Origin: Variibacter sp. | GTDB lineage: Bacteria; Pseudomonadota; Alphaproteobacteria; Rhizobiales; Xanthobacteraceae | Assembly (NCBI GenBank): GCA_019689555.1 | Contig: JADGHE010000011.1 | Coordinates: 1 to 64,000 of the forward strand | DNA: 64,000 bases | Direction: 5' to 3' | Part shown: positions 36,302 through 45,209 of the stretch, in pieces | Layout: each line of letters starts with the position of its first letter | How positions within the stretch are numbered: the first letter of the stretch is position 1 | Program-made: the position numbers and the translations under genes | Notes under the pieces: model-generated | The model's database searches: none | What the model saw: the letters and a program-made list of their open reading frames with translations, nothing else | Told to the model about the DNA's origin: nothing

Positions 36302-37362
36302 GCTTGGGCTTCGATCCAGCGCGCGAGTCTCCCGCGGACGCGGCGCCGCCGCGACGGCCGCCGCCGCTGATCGCGCTGACGCACGTCTCGCGCAACTTCG
36401 TGCAGCCAAGGGGCCTGGCCGACCGGCTCGCCGGCCTGTTCAGCGGCGCCCCGGCCGAGTTGCGGGTGCGGGCGGTCGCGGACGTGAGCTTCCACGTCGA
36501 GGAGGGCGAGGTGGTCGGGCTCGTCGGCGAATCCGGCTGCGGCAAGTCGACCCTCGGGCGCATCGTCGCGGGCCTTTTGCCGCCGAGCGCCGGCCGCGTC
36601 TTCTTCCGCGGCGAGGATGTCTCCGCCTTGCGCGAGAGCCGCAGGCGCGAGGTCGCGCTCGCCGTGCAGATGATCTTCCAGGACCCGGCCGCCTCCCTCA
36701 ACCCGCGCATGCGCGTCAGCGAAATCATCGGCGAGGCGCCGCGCGTGCACGGCCTCGTGCCGCGGTCGGAGATTCCCGCCTATGTCGACGAGATGCTGCG
36801 CCGGGTCGGGCTCGACCCCGCGATGAAGCGGCGCTATCCGCATCAGTTCTCCGGCGGCCAGCGCCAGCGCATCGGCATTGCGCGCGCGCTCGCGGTGCGC
36901 CCGCAGTTCCTCGTCTGCGACGAGGCGGTGGCCTCGCTCGACGTGTCGATCCAGGCGCAGATTCTCAATCTGTTCATGCGCCTGCGCGAGGAGCTGAAGC
37001 TCACCTATCTGTTCATCAGCCACGATCTCGGCGTGGTCGAGCACCTGAGCGACCGCGTTCTCGTCATGTATCTCGGGCGCATCGTCGAGGAGGCGCGGAC
37101 GGAAGAGCTGTTCGCCCGGCCGAACCACCCCTACACGCAGGCCCTGCTCAAGGAGGTGCCGCGCATCGAAGCGGGCCGGCGGCTCTATCGCGGCATCGGG
37201 GGCGAAATCCCCTCCCCGCTCAACCCGCCCTCAGGCTGCCACTTCCATCCCCGCTGCCCCTGGGCAATGCCCGTCTGCCGCGTCGAGGCGCCGCCGTTGA
37301 TCGAGATCGCGCCCGGCCATCGCTCCGCCTGCCATCTCAACACCACGCCTGCGACGGTGTAA
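36298..37362 (+). CDS. Dpp/Opp-type ABC transporter ATPase (DppF)
   Basis: Protein of 354 residues, second ATPase of the pair. Walker A GESGCGKST near 78, signature FSGGQRQR, Walker B (LVCDEAV, a variant of the usual DEP), H-loop ISHDL, and the C-terminal CHFHPRCPWAMPVC typical of DppF/OppF. Its ATG overlaps the DppD stop (ATGA at 36298-36301). The pair would energise uptake of peptides, opines or similar solutes. Partner permeases must be elsewhere, or these serve several permeases. Confidence 0.93.
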   Translation: MSLGFDPARESPADAAPPRRPPPLIALTHVSRNFVQPRGLADRLAGLFSGAPAELRVRAVADVSFHVEEGEVVGLVGESGCGKSTLGRIVAGLLPPSAGRVFFRGEDVSALRESRRREVALAVQMIFQDPAASLNPRMRVSEIIGEAPRVHGLVPRSEIPAYVDEMLRRVGLDPAMKRRYPHQFSGGQRQRIGIARALAVRPQFLVCDEAVASLDVSIQAQILNLFMRLREELKLTYLFISHDLGVVEHLSDRVLVMYLGRIVEEARTEELFARPNHPYTQALLKEVPRIEAGRRLYRGIGGEIPSPLNPPSGCHFHPRCPWAMPVCRVEAPPLIEIAPGHRSACHLNTTPATV

Positions 37363-37406
37363 GGTCGCGCTCCCGCCTTTTGTTTCATCCTGCAGGGACA
37401 ATCATC

Positions 37407-37988
37407 ATGCCCAAGGTCAAGCGGCCGAAGACGCGCCTGCCCAATCCTCGCGAAGAGGAGCTCAACGCCGAACAGAGGAAACTGCTCGCGGCGATCCAGT
37501 CCGGCCCGCGCGGGAAGGTTCCCCTCAGCGGCCCGTTCGCCATCTGGATGCAGGCGCCGGAATTCGGCCACTACGCGCAGGCGCTCGGCGGCTATGTCCG
37601 GCTGTGCACGTCGATCGAGCCGCGGCTCTCCGAGTTCGCCATTCTCTGCACCGCGCGGCACTGGCGCGCGCAGTACGAATGGATCGCGCATGCGCCGATC
37701 GCCGAACGTCAGGGCGTGAAGCCCGCAACGATCAAGGCGATCCAGGCCGGCCGCCGCCCGACAAAGGCGCCCGCCGACGAGCTCGCGATCTACGATTTCG
37801 TCAAGGAGCTGTATCGGGACCGCCGCGTGAGCGACGCGGTGTTCAAGCGCGTGCACAAGCGCTTCGGCAACAAGGGCATGGTCGAACTGCTGGGAATTCT
37901 CGGCTACTACGCCATGGTGTCGATGATGCTCAACGTCTTCCGGGCGGAGACGCCGCCCGACAAGCCGCTGCCCTTCAAGGAGCCGTAG
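37407..37988 (+). CDS. Carboxymuconolactone decarboxylase family protein
   Basis: Protein of 193 residues with the CMD/AhpD fold: SEFAILCTARHWRAQYEW carries the conserved Glu, and HAPIAERQGV the His region. It lacks the CxxC of AhpD-type peroxidases, so it is closer to the PcaC-type group. Substrate and reaction cannot be named. The ATG at 37407 follows CAGGGACA. It is 44 bp after the DppF gene and may belong to the same transcript. Confidence 0.8.
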   Translation: MPKVKRPKTRLPNPREEELNAEQRKLLAAIQSGPRGKVPLSGPFAIWMQAPEFGHYAQALGGYVRLCTSIEPRLSEFAILCTARHWRAQYEWIAHAPIAERQGVKPATIKAIQAGRRPTKAPADELAIYDFVKELYRDRRVSDAVFKRVHKRFGNKGMVELLGILGYYAMVSMMLNVFRAETPPDKPLPFKEP

Positions 37989-38142
37989 CCGCCGCGCCCC
38001 GACCCGCCGCTCCGGCGCGTTTCCACGGCCCGCCGCGGCCGTGGAAGCGTCCGTTTCGGGAAGCGCAGGACCCGATGTCGGTCGCGCGCGGCTTTGTGAT
38101 AGGATCGCCCCGTCGATCGAACTTCAAGCCCGCGCGGGCCGC

Positions 38143-38487
38143 ATGGATCGTACGACCACCGGCGACGGAGAACCCAACGTGCTGCGCTTCCGCCGCCGCG
38201 CGCGCGGCGGCGGCGTCGTGCGCCGCGTGCCCCGCGCGCACGCCTCTCTCTCGCCGTTTCACTCCCCGATCGCAGATGTGGGCAAGTACGAACGCTCGAG
38301 CGCCGAGCGCGACGACTACACGCACCGCATGCTGGTCAATGCCGCGGGGTTTCTGGTGTGCGCCCTTCTGGTCGCGGCGGGCGTATGGATCGTGAGCAAG
38401 ATGGCTGAGATCCGTCGCGACCAGGATTGCGTGCTGTCGGGCCGACGCAACTGCGCGCAGATCGGGATCGTCGGCCCGGCACGTTGA
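38143..38487 (+). CDS. Small single-pass membrane protein
   Basis: Protein of 114 residues from the ATG at 38143. The N-terminal ~65 residues are Arg-rich and polar; one membrane helix lies about 66-85 (MLVNAAGFLVCALLVAAGVW), followed by a short tail with two Cys (QDCVLSGRRNCAQIG). Positive charge before the helix suggests a cytoplasmic N terminus and periplasmic tail. I recognise no named family; similar short proteins with a C-terminal RRNC occur in Rhizobiales. It ends eight bases from the convergent rlpA-like gene. Confidence 0.65.
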   Translation: MDRTTTGDGEPNVLRFRRRARGGGVVRRVPRAHASLSPFHSPIADVGKYERSSAERDDYTHRMLVNAAGFLVCALLVAAGVWIVSKMAEIRRDQDCVLSGRRNCAQIGIVGPAR

Positions 38488-38495
38488 AGCGCCTC

Positions 38496-38855
38496 CTACT
38501 GCACCGCGATCGTCACCGGGGCGAGGCCCGAAAACCCGAGCGCGCGCGCCGCGCCCGGCGTGAGGTCGATGATGCGCCCACGGACGAACGGACCGCGATC
38601 GTTGACGCGGACGACGACCGATCGGCCGTTGCGGCGATTGGTGACCCGCACCTTCGTTCCGAAGGGCAGCGTCCGGTGGGCGGCGGTCAAGCCGGTGGGA
38701 TGCGCGCGCTCCCCGCTCGCGGTGCGGGTGCCTCTGTAGCCGTAAACGGACGCCAGGCCGCTTTGCGGCGAAAAGCGCTTGGCGGCCTGGGTCTCGGCCG
38801 AAGTCAAAGTCAAAGCGAACGGAACCATGATCGTCAGGAGGTGCCTGTAAGCCAC
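38496..38855 (-). CDS. rlpA: RlpA-family septal-ring/double-psi beta-barrel protein
   Basis: Protein of 119 residues from a GTG at 38855 that has GAGGAG six bases upstream; an ATG seven codons earlier would overlap that site. The signal peptide ends about residue 24 (SAETQA). The rest is an RlpA-like double-psi beta-barrel: [43 protein letters not shown] with the catalytic-type Asp, and [15 protein letters not shown]. RlpA cleaves naked glycan strands or binds the cell wall. No SPOR domain follows, so this is the short form. Confidence 0.9.
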   Translation of the reverse strand: MAYRHLLTIMVPFALTLTSAETQAAKRFSPQSGLASVYGYRGTRTASGERAHPTGLTAAHRTLPFGTKVRVTNRRNGRSVVVRVNDRGPFVRGRIIDLTPGAARALGFSGLAPVTIAVQ

Positions 38856-39311
38856 GCTTGTCTCCTCGTGCATCCAGCGAGCGTGGCCCCCCAAGCGCGC
38901 GGACACCGATGCCCGTTCAATGCGGCCGGAATTCGGCCGGCCCGCCGCGGGCCGCAAGCCCCGCCGCGCGGGACGGCGCCCAATCCCCGCCGTCTGACGC
39001 GCGTCGCGCGCGGCGTGGCGCAAATTCGCCGGCGACATTCGAGGTGAAGGCGGCGGATGCAGCGCGGGAAAGGCGTGCCCCGCATTTGCAGTCCCGGCGC
39101 CGTTTGGCTATACGACACGCGATTTTGCGGAGCGTGCCACTGCGCAAGGCCTCGCACTCCGGGAGCGGACGCGCTCCGCGTTCGGGAGGCCGGTTGCGCC
39201 GTGGTCGACGGCGCGCAAGGCCTTGCGGGGTTGCGCTTCGCGGGGACTTGGTCGCCGGCCGCCGAATTTTCGAAGAATTTTTGTCGACGGCAGAGCGGAG
39301 CAGAACGCGCC
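38856..39311. other. 456-bp divergent intergenic region
   Basis: Lies between rlpA (minus) and the acyltransferase gene (plus). It holds a candidate plus-strand promoter at 39086 and a locally AT-richer stretch at about 39267-39290 around TTCGAA. The frame of the acyltransferase is open upstream through much of it, but that translation looks random, so I do not extend the gene. No RNA gene was recognised. Confidence 0.5.
39086..39114 (+). promoter_or_regulatory. Candidate promoter for the acyltransferase gene
   Basis: TTGCAG (39086-39091), 17-base spacer, TATACG (39109-39114). The spacing is ideal and the -10 matches four of six bases, the -35 three. It would give a leader of about 190 bases before the GTG at 39312. 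Confidence 0.35.
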
Positions 39312-40247
39312 GTGGTGCACACACAAGTCGGACGCTCGGCGCGCCCCTGGTCTGCCCTTTTCAAGCGCATTCTCTACGCCGCGGCGGGATCGCTGGCGGT
39401 CGTCCTGCTCAAGGTGATCCGGCTCGCGAAGCCGGAAGCCATGGCGACGCTGGGCGGGCGGCTTCTGCGCCGCGTGGGCCCCTGGCTGCCGGAACATCGC
39501 ACCGGGCGCGCGAACCTCGCGGCCGCGTTTCCCGAAAAATCCCCCGGCGAGATCGAAGACACCCTGCGCGGCGTCTGGTTCAATCTCGGCCAGGTCGGTG
39601 CCGAATACGCCTTTCTCGACAAGCTGTGGGATTACGATCCGCACAATCCCGGCCGCGGGCGCATCGAAATTCCGCCCGAGACGCTGGAGCGCGCCCGCAT
39701 CGTCCGCGACGACGGCAAGCCCGCCCTGCTGTTCACCGCGCATTTCGGCAACTGGGAGCTCTGCGCGGTGGCGATCGCCGCGCTCGGGATCGACGCCCTC
39801 ATCCTCTACCGCCAGCCGAACATCGCCGCGATCGACGACGCGATCCGCCGCATCCGCGCCGGCAAGATGGGCACGCTCGTGCCCACGACCTCGGACTCGG
39901 TGCCTGCGATCATAAAGGCCCTCAATCGCGGGCTGCATGTGGGCATGGTCGTCGACCAGTTCTTCGGGCAGGGCGTGGACATCACCTTCTTCGGCCGCAA
40001 GTGCAAGGCCAACCCCACGCTCGCCCGCCTCGCGCGCCGCTTCGAATGTCCGATCTATGGCGCGCGCATCGTGCGCCTGCCCGGCCACCGCTTCCGCTTC
40101 GAGGCGACGCCGGAGATCGTTCCCGTGCGCGACGCGGACGGCAAGATCGACGTGCAGGGCACGACGCAGAAGATCAACGACGTCATCGAAGGCTGGGTGC
40201 GCGAGTACCCGGAGCAATGGCTCTGGCTGCACCGGCGCTGGCGCTGA
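39312..40247 (+). CDS. Lipid A lauroyl/myristoyl acyltransferase (LpxL family)
   Basis: Protein of 311 residues from a GTG at 39312 (a second GTG follows; GGAG upstream). LpxL/HtrB family: an N-terminal membrane segment (about 20-38), the catalytic HX4E in HFGNWEL (His144, Glu149), and the GMVVDQFFGQGVDITFFGR segment. It adds a secondary acyl chain to Kdo-lipid A at the inner membrane. Its closest subgroup (LpxL, LpxM or the long-chain LpxXL) cannot be set; no acpXL-fabZ genes are adjacent, which argues against LpxXL. Confidence 0.9.
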   Translation: MVHTQVGRSARPWSALFKRILYAAAGSLAVVLLKVIRLAKPEAMATLGGRLLRRVGPWLPEHRTGRANLAAAFPEKSPGEIEDTLRGVWFNLGQVGAEYAFLDKLWDYDPHNPGRGRIEIPPETLERARIVRDDGKPALLFTAHFGNWELCAVAIAALGIDALILYRQPNIAAIDDAIRRIRAGKMGTLVPTTSDSVPAIIKALNRGLHVGMVVDQFFGQGVDITFFGRKCKANPTLARLARRFECPIYGARIVRLPGHRFRFEATPEIVPVRDADGKIDVQGTTQKINDVIEGWVREYPEQWLWLHRRWR

Positions 40248-40266
40248 GCCCGCGCCGGCCTTCCCC

Positions 40267-41373
40267 CTATTGTCCGGTCTTGATGCGCGTCCACAGCCGG
40301 TTCATGAGCCGCTGCGTTCTCGCATCGCGCGCGGTCATCACGTAGAGCCTGCTCATCGTCTGCGCATCCGGGTAGACCGTGCGGTCGTTGAGCACGGCGG
40401 GATCGATGAACTTCTGGCTCGCCAGATTGCCGTTCGGAAAGCCGAGAAAATTCGTGTTGCGCGCGGCGACCTCGGGGCGCAGCAGATAGTCGATGAAGGC
40501 GTGCGCCTCCGCGACGTGCTGGGCGTCCTTGGGGATGGCCAGGTTGTCGAAGAAGATCTGCGCACCCTCCTTCGGGATCGCGTAGCCGACCTCGACGCCG
40601 CCCTTCGCTTCCGCCGCCCGCTTCTGCGCCTGCTTCACGTCGCCGGAGAAGCCGACGGCGAGACAGATTTCGCCGCCCGCCAGCGCATTGAGATATTCGG
40701 AGGAGTGGAACTTGCGTACCGAAGGCCTGACCTTCGCCACCAGCTCGGCCGCCCGCTCGATCTCCTGCGGGTTTCGGGAGTTGGGGTCGAGGCCGAGATA
40801 GTGCAGCGCGGCCGCGAGGATGTCCTCCGCCGAGTCCAGCATGTGCACGCCGCAGTCCGCGAACTTTGCGAGATTTTCGGGCCGGAAGACGATGTCCCAG
40901 CTGTCGATGCGGCGTTCGCTGCCGAGACGCTCCTTCGCGCGCGCGACGTTGAAGCCGATGCCCACCGTGCCCCACATGTAGTTCACGGCATACTGATTGC
41001 CGGGATCGTAGACGGCGAGGCGCGAGGTGATCTCGGGCCAGGCGTTCGCGAGGTTCGGCAGCTTCGACTTGTCGAGCTTCTGGAAGACGCCCGCCTGAAT
41101 CTGGCGCGCCATAAAATTGCCGCTGGGCACCACGACGTCGTAACCCGAGCGGCCGGCGAGCAGCTTCGTCTCCAGGATGTCGTTGGAATCGAAGGTGTCG
41201 TACTTGACCTCGATCCCGGTCTCCCGGGTGAAGTCCGCGAGCACGCCGGGCGCGATATAGTCCGACCAGTTGTAGACGTTGACAACCCGCTCCGCGCGGT
41301 TCTGCGCACGGGCGGAGGACCATGCGCCGAACGCCGTCAGCGCCACCGCAACGCATGTCAGGAATCGCCGCAT
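40267..41373 (-). CDS. Polyamine-type ABC substrate-binding protein (PotD/PotF)
   Basis: Protein of 368 residues with a Sec signal peptide (about 23 residues, ending SARA). The mature protein starts with VVNVYNWSDYIAPGVL, the hallmark of spermidine/putrescine-binding proteins, and has DVVVPSGNFMARQ and the C-terminal YPDAQTMSRLY. It should bind polyamines in the periplasm for an ABC importer, but no PotABC genes are here. Its start is preceded by a duplicated SD-like 11-mer. It is convergent with the LpxL-type gene. Confidence 0.92.
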   Translation of the reverse strand: MRRFLTCVAVALTAFGAWSSARAQNRAERVVNVYNWSDYIAPGVLADFTRETGIEVKYDTFDSNDILETKLLAGRSGYDVVVPSGNFMARQIQAGVFQKLDKSKLPNLANAWPEITSRLAVYDPGNQYAVNYMWGTVGIGFNVARAKERLGSERRIDSWDIVFRPENLAKFADCGVHMLDSAEDILAAALHYLGLDPNSRNPQEIERAAELVAKVRPSVRKFHSSEYLNALAGGEICLAVGFSGDVKQAQKRAAEAKGGVEVGYAIPKEGAQIFFDNLAIPKDAQHVAEAHAFIDYLLRPEVAARNTNFLGFPNGNLASQKFIDPAVLNDRTVYPDAQTMSRLYVMTARDARTQRLMNRLWTRIKTGQ

Positions 41374-41386
41374 TCCGTTGCTTCCC

Positions 41387-41414
41387 CTCGCCTGCTCCTC
41401 GCCTGCTCCTCGCC
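41387..41414 (-). repeat. Tandem 11-bp repeat carrying Shine-Dalgarno-like motifs
   Basis: CTCGCCTGCTC is repeated head to tail at 41387-41397 and 41398-41408, with a third partial copy to 41414. Read on the minus strand (GAGCAGGCGAG) it gives several GAGG/GGAG motifs in front of the polyamine-binding protein ATG at 41373. The motif nearest the start has normal spacing. Confidence 0.7.
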
Positions 41415-41442
41415 GACCTGCCGAAGTCTGTTCCCGTCCGCC

Positions 41443-42615
41443 TCATGTCGCGCCGCCGCGGCCCTTCAGGGCGCCAGCCAGCCGATCCAGCGCAGCGTCG
41501 AGCGTCGAATCGTGCTTTGCGAAGCAGAAACGTATGACCGAGCGGATCGGTTCGGCCGCGTAGAACGCCGAGACCGGAATCGCCGCCACCTTATGCTCCG
41601 CGACGAGGCGGCGGCAGAACGCCTCGTCGTCCTCGTTAAGGCCGAGCGGCTTCAAGTCGACATTGAGGAAATAGGTGCCCTGGCAATCGAGAACCGGAAA
41701 GCCGATGGCGCGCAGGCCCTCGGCGAAACGGTCGCGGCTGCGCTCGAAGCTGCGCCGCATCTCGTCGAAGTAGGCGTCCGCCTTTCCGAGTCCGTAGGCC
41801 ACCGCCGCCTGCAGGTTCGGCGGCGTCGTGAAGGTGAGGAACTGGTGCGCCTTGGCGAGCACGCGCAAGAGCCGCGCCGCCGCGCACACGAAGCCCACCT
41901 TCCAGCCGGTGAGCGAGAAGATCTTGCCCGCCGAGCCGATCTTGACGCAGCGCTCGCGCATGCCGGGAATCGCCAGCAGCGGAACATGGCGCCGCCCGTC
42001 GAACACGACGTGCTCCCACACCTCGTCGCAGATCGCCACGACATCGAAGCGCTCGCAGAATCGCGCGAGCAGCTCCAAATCCTCGCGCGGAAAGACGACG
42101 CCCGCCGGATTGAGCGGATTGTTGAACAGCACCACCTTGGTCCTGGGCGTGAACGCGGCCGCGAGCATCTCCTCCGTGAAGCGCCAGTGCGGCGGCTCGA
42201 GCCGCACGAAGCGCGGCACCCCGCCCGCGCGCAGCACGAGCGGCAGATAGGCGTCGTAGAGCGGCTGGAAGAGCACCACCTCGTCGCCCGGCTCGACGAG
42301 CGCGAAGAGGCTGCCCGCAAGCGCCTCCGTCGCCCCGGAGGTCACCATGACCTCGGTCTCGGGATCGAGCGCGAGGCCCTGCCAGTGGCGGTAGTGCGCG
42401 GCGATCGCCTGGCGCAGCTCCGGCAGGCCCATCATGGGCGGATACTGGTTCCAGCCGTCGATCACGGCCTCGGCGGCCTTGCGCCGCACGTCCTCGGGAC
42501 CGGGATCGTCCGGGAAGCCCTGCCCCAGATTGACCGCGACGTGCTCGCGCGCCAGGCGCGACATCACCTCGAACACGGTGACCGGAAGATCGGAGAAGAC
42601 GGAGTTCATCGGCAT
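41443..42615 (-). CDS. PLP-dependent aminotransferase, class I/II
   Basis: Protein of 390 residues, fold type I aminotransferase. The PLP Lys231 is in SAGKIFSLTGWK; NNPLNPAG and the C-terminal Arg of IRFCFAKH bind cofactor and substrate carboxylate. The start VNLGQGFPDDPGP and YPPMMGLPELRQAIA resemble the kynurenine/methionine aminotransferase branch (YbdL-like). It moves amino groups between amino and keto acids; the true substrate is unclear. Starts at 42615, 42618 (TTG) or 42609 are all possible. Confidence 0.88.
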   Translation of the reverse strand: MPMNSVFSDLPVTVFEVMSRLAREHVAVNLGQGFPDDPGPEDVRRKAAEAVIDGWNQYPPMMGLPELRQAIAAHYRHWQGLALDPETEVMVTSGATEALAGSLFALVEPGDEVVLFQPLYDAYLPLVLRAGGVPRFVRLEPPHWRFTEEMLAAAFTPRTKVVLFNNPLNPAGVVFPREDLELLARFCERFDVVAICDEVWEHVVFDGRRHVPLLAIPGMRERCVKIGSAGKIFSLTGWKVGFVCAAARLLRVLAKAHQFLTFTTPPNLQAAVAYGLGKADAYFDEMRRSFERSRDRFAEGLRAIGFPVLDCQGTYFLNVDLKPLGLNEDDEAFCRRLVAEHKVAAIPVSAFYAAEPIRSVIRFCFAKHDSTLDAALDRLAGALKGRGGAT

Positions 42616-42698
42616 CAAGGATCACGGGACGAGCGAACGCGCGGCATCCTCGTGCGGCCCCGGCGCAGCGCCGCGCGCGGCGGCCGGCCGGAGCCGCG

Positions 42699-43031
42699 TC
42701 AGCTCTTCGTCGGCAGGCCGGCCGCCTTCCAGGCCAAGAGGCCGCCGGCGAGATGGGCGTCGTAGGGAAAGCCCTGCTCCTGCGCGGCGAGCGATGCGGT
42801 CACCGAGCGCTTGCCCGAGCGGCAGGCGAAGACGACCCGCCGGCCCTGCGGATCGGGAATGAGCGCGGGGTCGAACTGCGACAGCGGCACGATCACGGCG
42901 TCCGGAAAGCTTTCGACCGCCGTCTCGTTCGGCTCGCGCACGTCGACGAGCAGGATGCGGCCCGCGGCGATGCCCTCCGCAACCTCCTCCGGTTCGAGAT
43001 CCGTGACGCCGTGATGGGATCGGCCCAGCAT
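42699..43031 (-). CDS. Single-domain rhodanese
   Basis: Protein of 110 residues with one rhodanese-like domain. The active-site loop CRSGKRS starts at Cys70; VDVREPNE near 29 and AGGLLAWKAAG near the C terminus are typical. It would carry a persulfide sulfur on Cys70 for sulfur transfer or cyanide/sulfide handling. It has no signal peptide, so it is cytoplasmic. It lies between the kup gene and the aminotransferase on the same strand. Confidence 0.92.
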   Translation of the reverse strand: MLGRSHHGVTDLEPEEVAEGIAAGRILLVDVREPNETAVESFPDAVIVPLSQFDPALIPDPQGRRVVFACRSGKRSVTASLAAQEQGFPYDAHLAGGLLAWKAAGLPTKS

Positions 43032-43084
43032 GTCCTTCTCCGTCTCGCCCGCGCGGGCCGTGCGGCCCGTGCGGCGGCAGCCTA

Positions 43085-45010
43085 TCAGACCGTGACCTGC
43101 GTGCCCACCTCGACGGCGCGGCCCGTCGGTATCTGGAAATGGTCCGCCGCGTCATTGGCGCTGCGCGCCAACCATATGAACAGGCGATCCTGCCAGCGCG
43201 GCATGCCGGATTTCGCCGCCGGCTTGAGCGCGCGGCGCGACAGGAAGAACGAGGTCGACATCACGTCGAAGGTCCAGCCTTGCTTGCGGGCGATGGCCAG
43301 CGCGCGCGGCACATTCGGGCTTTCCATGAAACCGTACTGGATGATGACGCGCGAGAAGCTCTCGCTCAAGGGTTCGATGCGCACCCGCTCCTCCGGCGCG
43401 ACGCGGGGGGCGCTCGTCGTCTGCACGGTGAGGATCGCGTTCTTCTCGTGCAGCACCTTGTAGTGCTTGAGACTGTGCAGCAGCGCGGTCGGGGCGCTCT
43501 GCGGATCGCCGGTCAGAAACACCGCCGTTCCCGGCACGCGGACGGGCGGCTTGCGCTCGAGCGCCTGCACCAGGCTCTCGAGCGGGGTCTCGAGCCGGCG
43601 CGTCTTCTCGAACAGCAGCCGGCTGCCGCGCCGCCACGTATACATCACGGTCATGAGCGCGCCGCCGAGCGCCAGCGGCACCCAACCGCCCTCGACGATC
43701 TTGAGCAGATTCGCCGCGAGGAACGTGATGTCGATGCAGAGGAAGGGCACGATGAGCGCGGCGGCCGCCCAGAGCGGCCACTTCCACACCTTCCAGATCA
43801 CCACCAGCGCGAGCAGCCCCGTGACCACCATGGTGCCGGTGACGGCGATGCCATAGGCGGAGGCAAGCGCGCTCGACGAACGGAAGAGCCCGACCAGCAG
43901 CAGAACGCCGACGAGCAGCAACATGTTCACGCGCGGCATGAAGATCTGGCCGGCATGCTCGGCGGAGGTGTGGCGGACCTCCAGCCGCGGCAGAAGGCCG
44001 AGCTGCATCGCCTGGCGCGTGAGCGAATAGGCGCCGGTGATGACCGCCTGGCTCGCGATGACGGTCGCGGCGGTCGCGAGCACGATCATCGGCAGCAGCG
44101 CCCATTGGGGATAGAGCAGGAAGAAGGGATTCTCGATCGCCTTCGGCTCGGCCAGCAGCAGCGCGCCCTGGCCGAGATAGTTGACGAGCAGCGCCGGCAG
44201 CACCAGCCCGATCCACGCGGTGCGGATCGGCCGGCGGCCGAAATGGCCGAGATCGGCATAGAGCGCCTCCGCGCCGGTGACGGCCAGAAAGACCGCGCCC
44301 AGCGTGAACAGGGCGATGACGCCGTGCCCGGCGACGAAGCTCACGCCGAAGAGCGGGTTGAACGCGAGCAGCACCCGCGGATTCTGCGCGACGTGCGCGG
44401 CGCCGGCGGCGGCGATCGCCGCGAACCACAGCAGGGTCACGGGCCCGAAAAAGGCGGCGACGCGCGCCGTGCCGCGGGACTGCACCGCGAACAGCGCGAT
44501 CAGAATCACGACCGTGAGCGCCACCACGTAATGGTCCAACGCCGGTGTCGCGACCTTCAATCCTTCGACCGCCGACAGCACCGAAAGCGCCGGCGTGATG
44601 ATCGCATCGCCGTAGAACAGGGCGGCGCTCGTGACCCCGAGCATGACGACGGCGCCGCTGCCGCGCGTGACCACGCGGCGCGCGAGCGCCATGAGGGCGA
44701 GCGTGCCCCCCTCACCGTTGTTGTCGGCCGTCAGAAGGATGACGACGTATTTGAGCGTCACCACGAGCAGCAGCGCCCAGACGATGAGCGATAGCACGCC
44801 GAGAATCACCGCTTCGTCCGCGGGCCCGCCGGCGCCCGTCGCGGCGGCGACCGACTCGCGCAGCGCATAAAGCGGGCTCGTTCCTATGTCGCCGTAGACG
44901 ACGCCGATGCTCCCGAGCGTGAGCGCCCAAAAATTGGCCTTGGGACGTGGGTCGCCCGCCCGCTCGGCCGCCGATGCGGCGCCGACGGAAGCGACAGAAC
45001 TGGTCACCAT
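43085..45010 (-). CDS. kup: Kup potassium transporter (copy 1)
   Basis: Protein of 641 residues, KUP/HAK/KT family H+/K+ symporter with about 12 membrane helices and a C-terminal cytoplasmic domain (about 440-641). Hallmarks: [19 protein letters not shown] near the N terminus, [32 protein letters not shown] and the C-terminal [14 protein letters not shown]. It takes up K+ at low external levels or low pH. It follows the second kup gene by 199 bp on the same strand, a tandem pair of paralogues. Confidence 0.95.
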   Translation of the reverse strand: MVTSSVASVGAASAAERAGDPRPKANFWALTLGSIGVVYGDIGTSPLYALRESVAAATGAGGPADEAVILGVLSLIVWALLLVVTLKYVVILLTADNNGEGGTLALMALARRVVTRGSGAVVMLGVTSAALFYGDAIITPALSVLSAVEGLKVATPALDHYVVALTVVILIALFAVQSRGTARVAAFFGPVTLLWFAAIAAAGAAHVAQNPRVLLAFNPLFGVSFVAGHGVIALFTLGAVFLAVTGAEALYADLGHFGRRPIRTAWIGLVLPALLVNYLGQGALLLAEPKAIENPFFLLYPQWALLPMIVLATAATVIASQAVITGAYSLTRQAMQLGLLPRLEVRHTSAEHAGQIFMPRVNMLLLVGVLLLVGLFRSSSALASAYGIAVTGTMVVTGLLALVVIWKVWKWPLWAAAALIVPFLCIDITFLAANLLKIVEGGWVPLALGGALMTVMYTWRRGSRLLFEKTRRLETPLESLVQALERKPPVRVPGTAVFLTGDPQSAPTALLHSLKHYKVLHEKNAILTVQTTSAPRVAPEERVRIEPLSESFSRVIIQYGFMESPNVPRALAIARKQGWTFDVMSTSFFLSRRALKPAAKSGMPRWQDRLFIWLARSANDAADHFQIPTGRAVEVGTQVTV

Positions 45011-45209
45011 GGATTGCCTCGATCGTTGCACTCCACTCCGCCCGGCGCCCGCCTGCAAGATATGGCGAAGATGGCGAGGCGCCACCTCTCGATCACGCGG
45101 GCCCGCCGGGGGTCGGCAGGCCGGCAGGGCACGGCTCCCTCAAGGGGGCAACGCGCTTCCGCCACTGCGCCGTTTCCCGCGCCATTTTGCGCCCTTTCGC
45201 GCCGAGGCG

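Noticed and set aside
37407-37988. AhpD-type peroxidase call for the CMD-family protein
   Set aside because: The CxxC redox pair needed by AhpD is absent.
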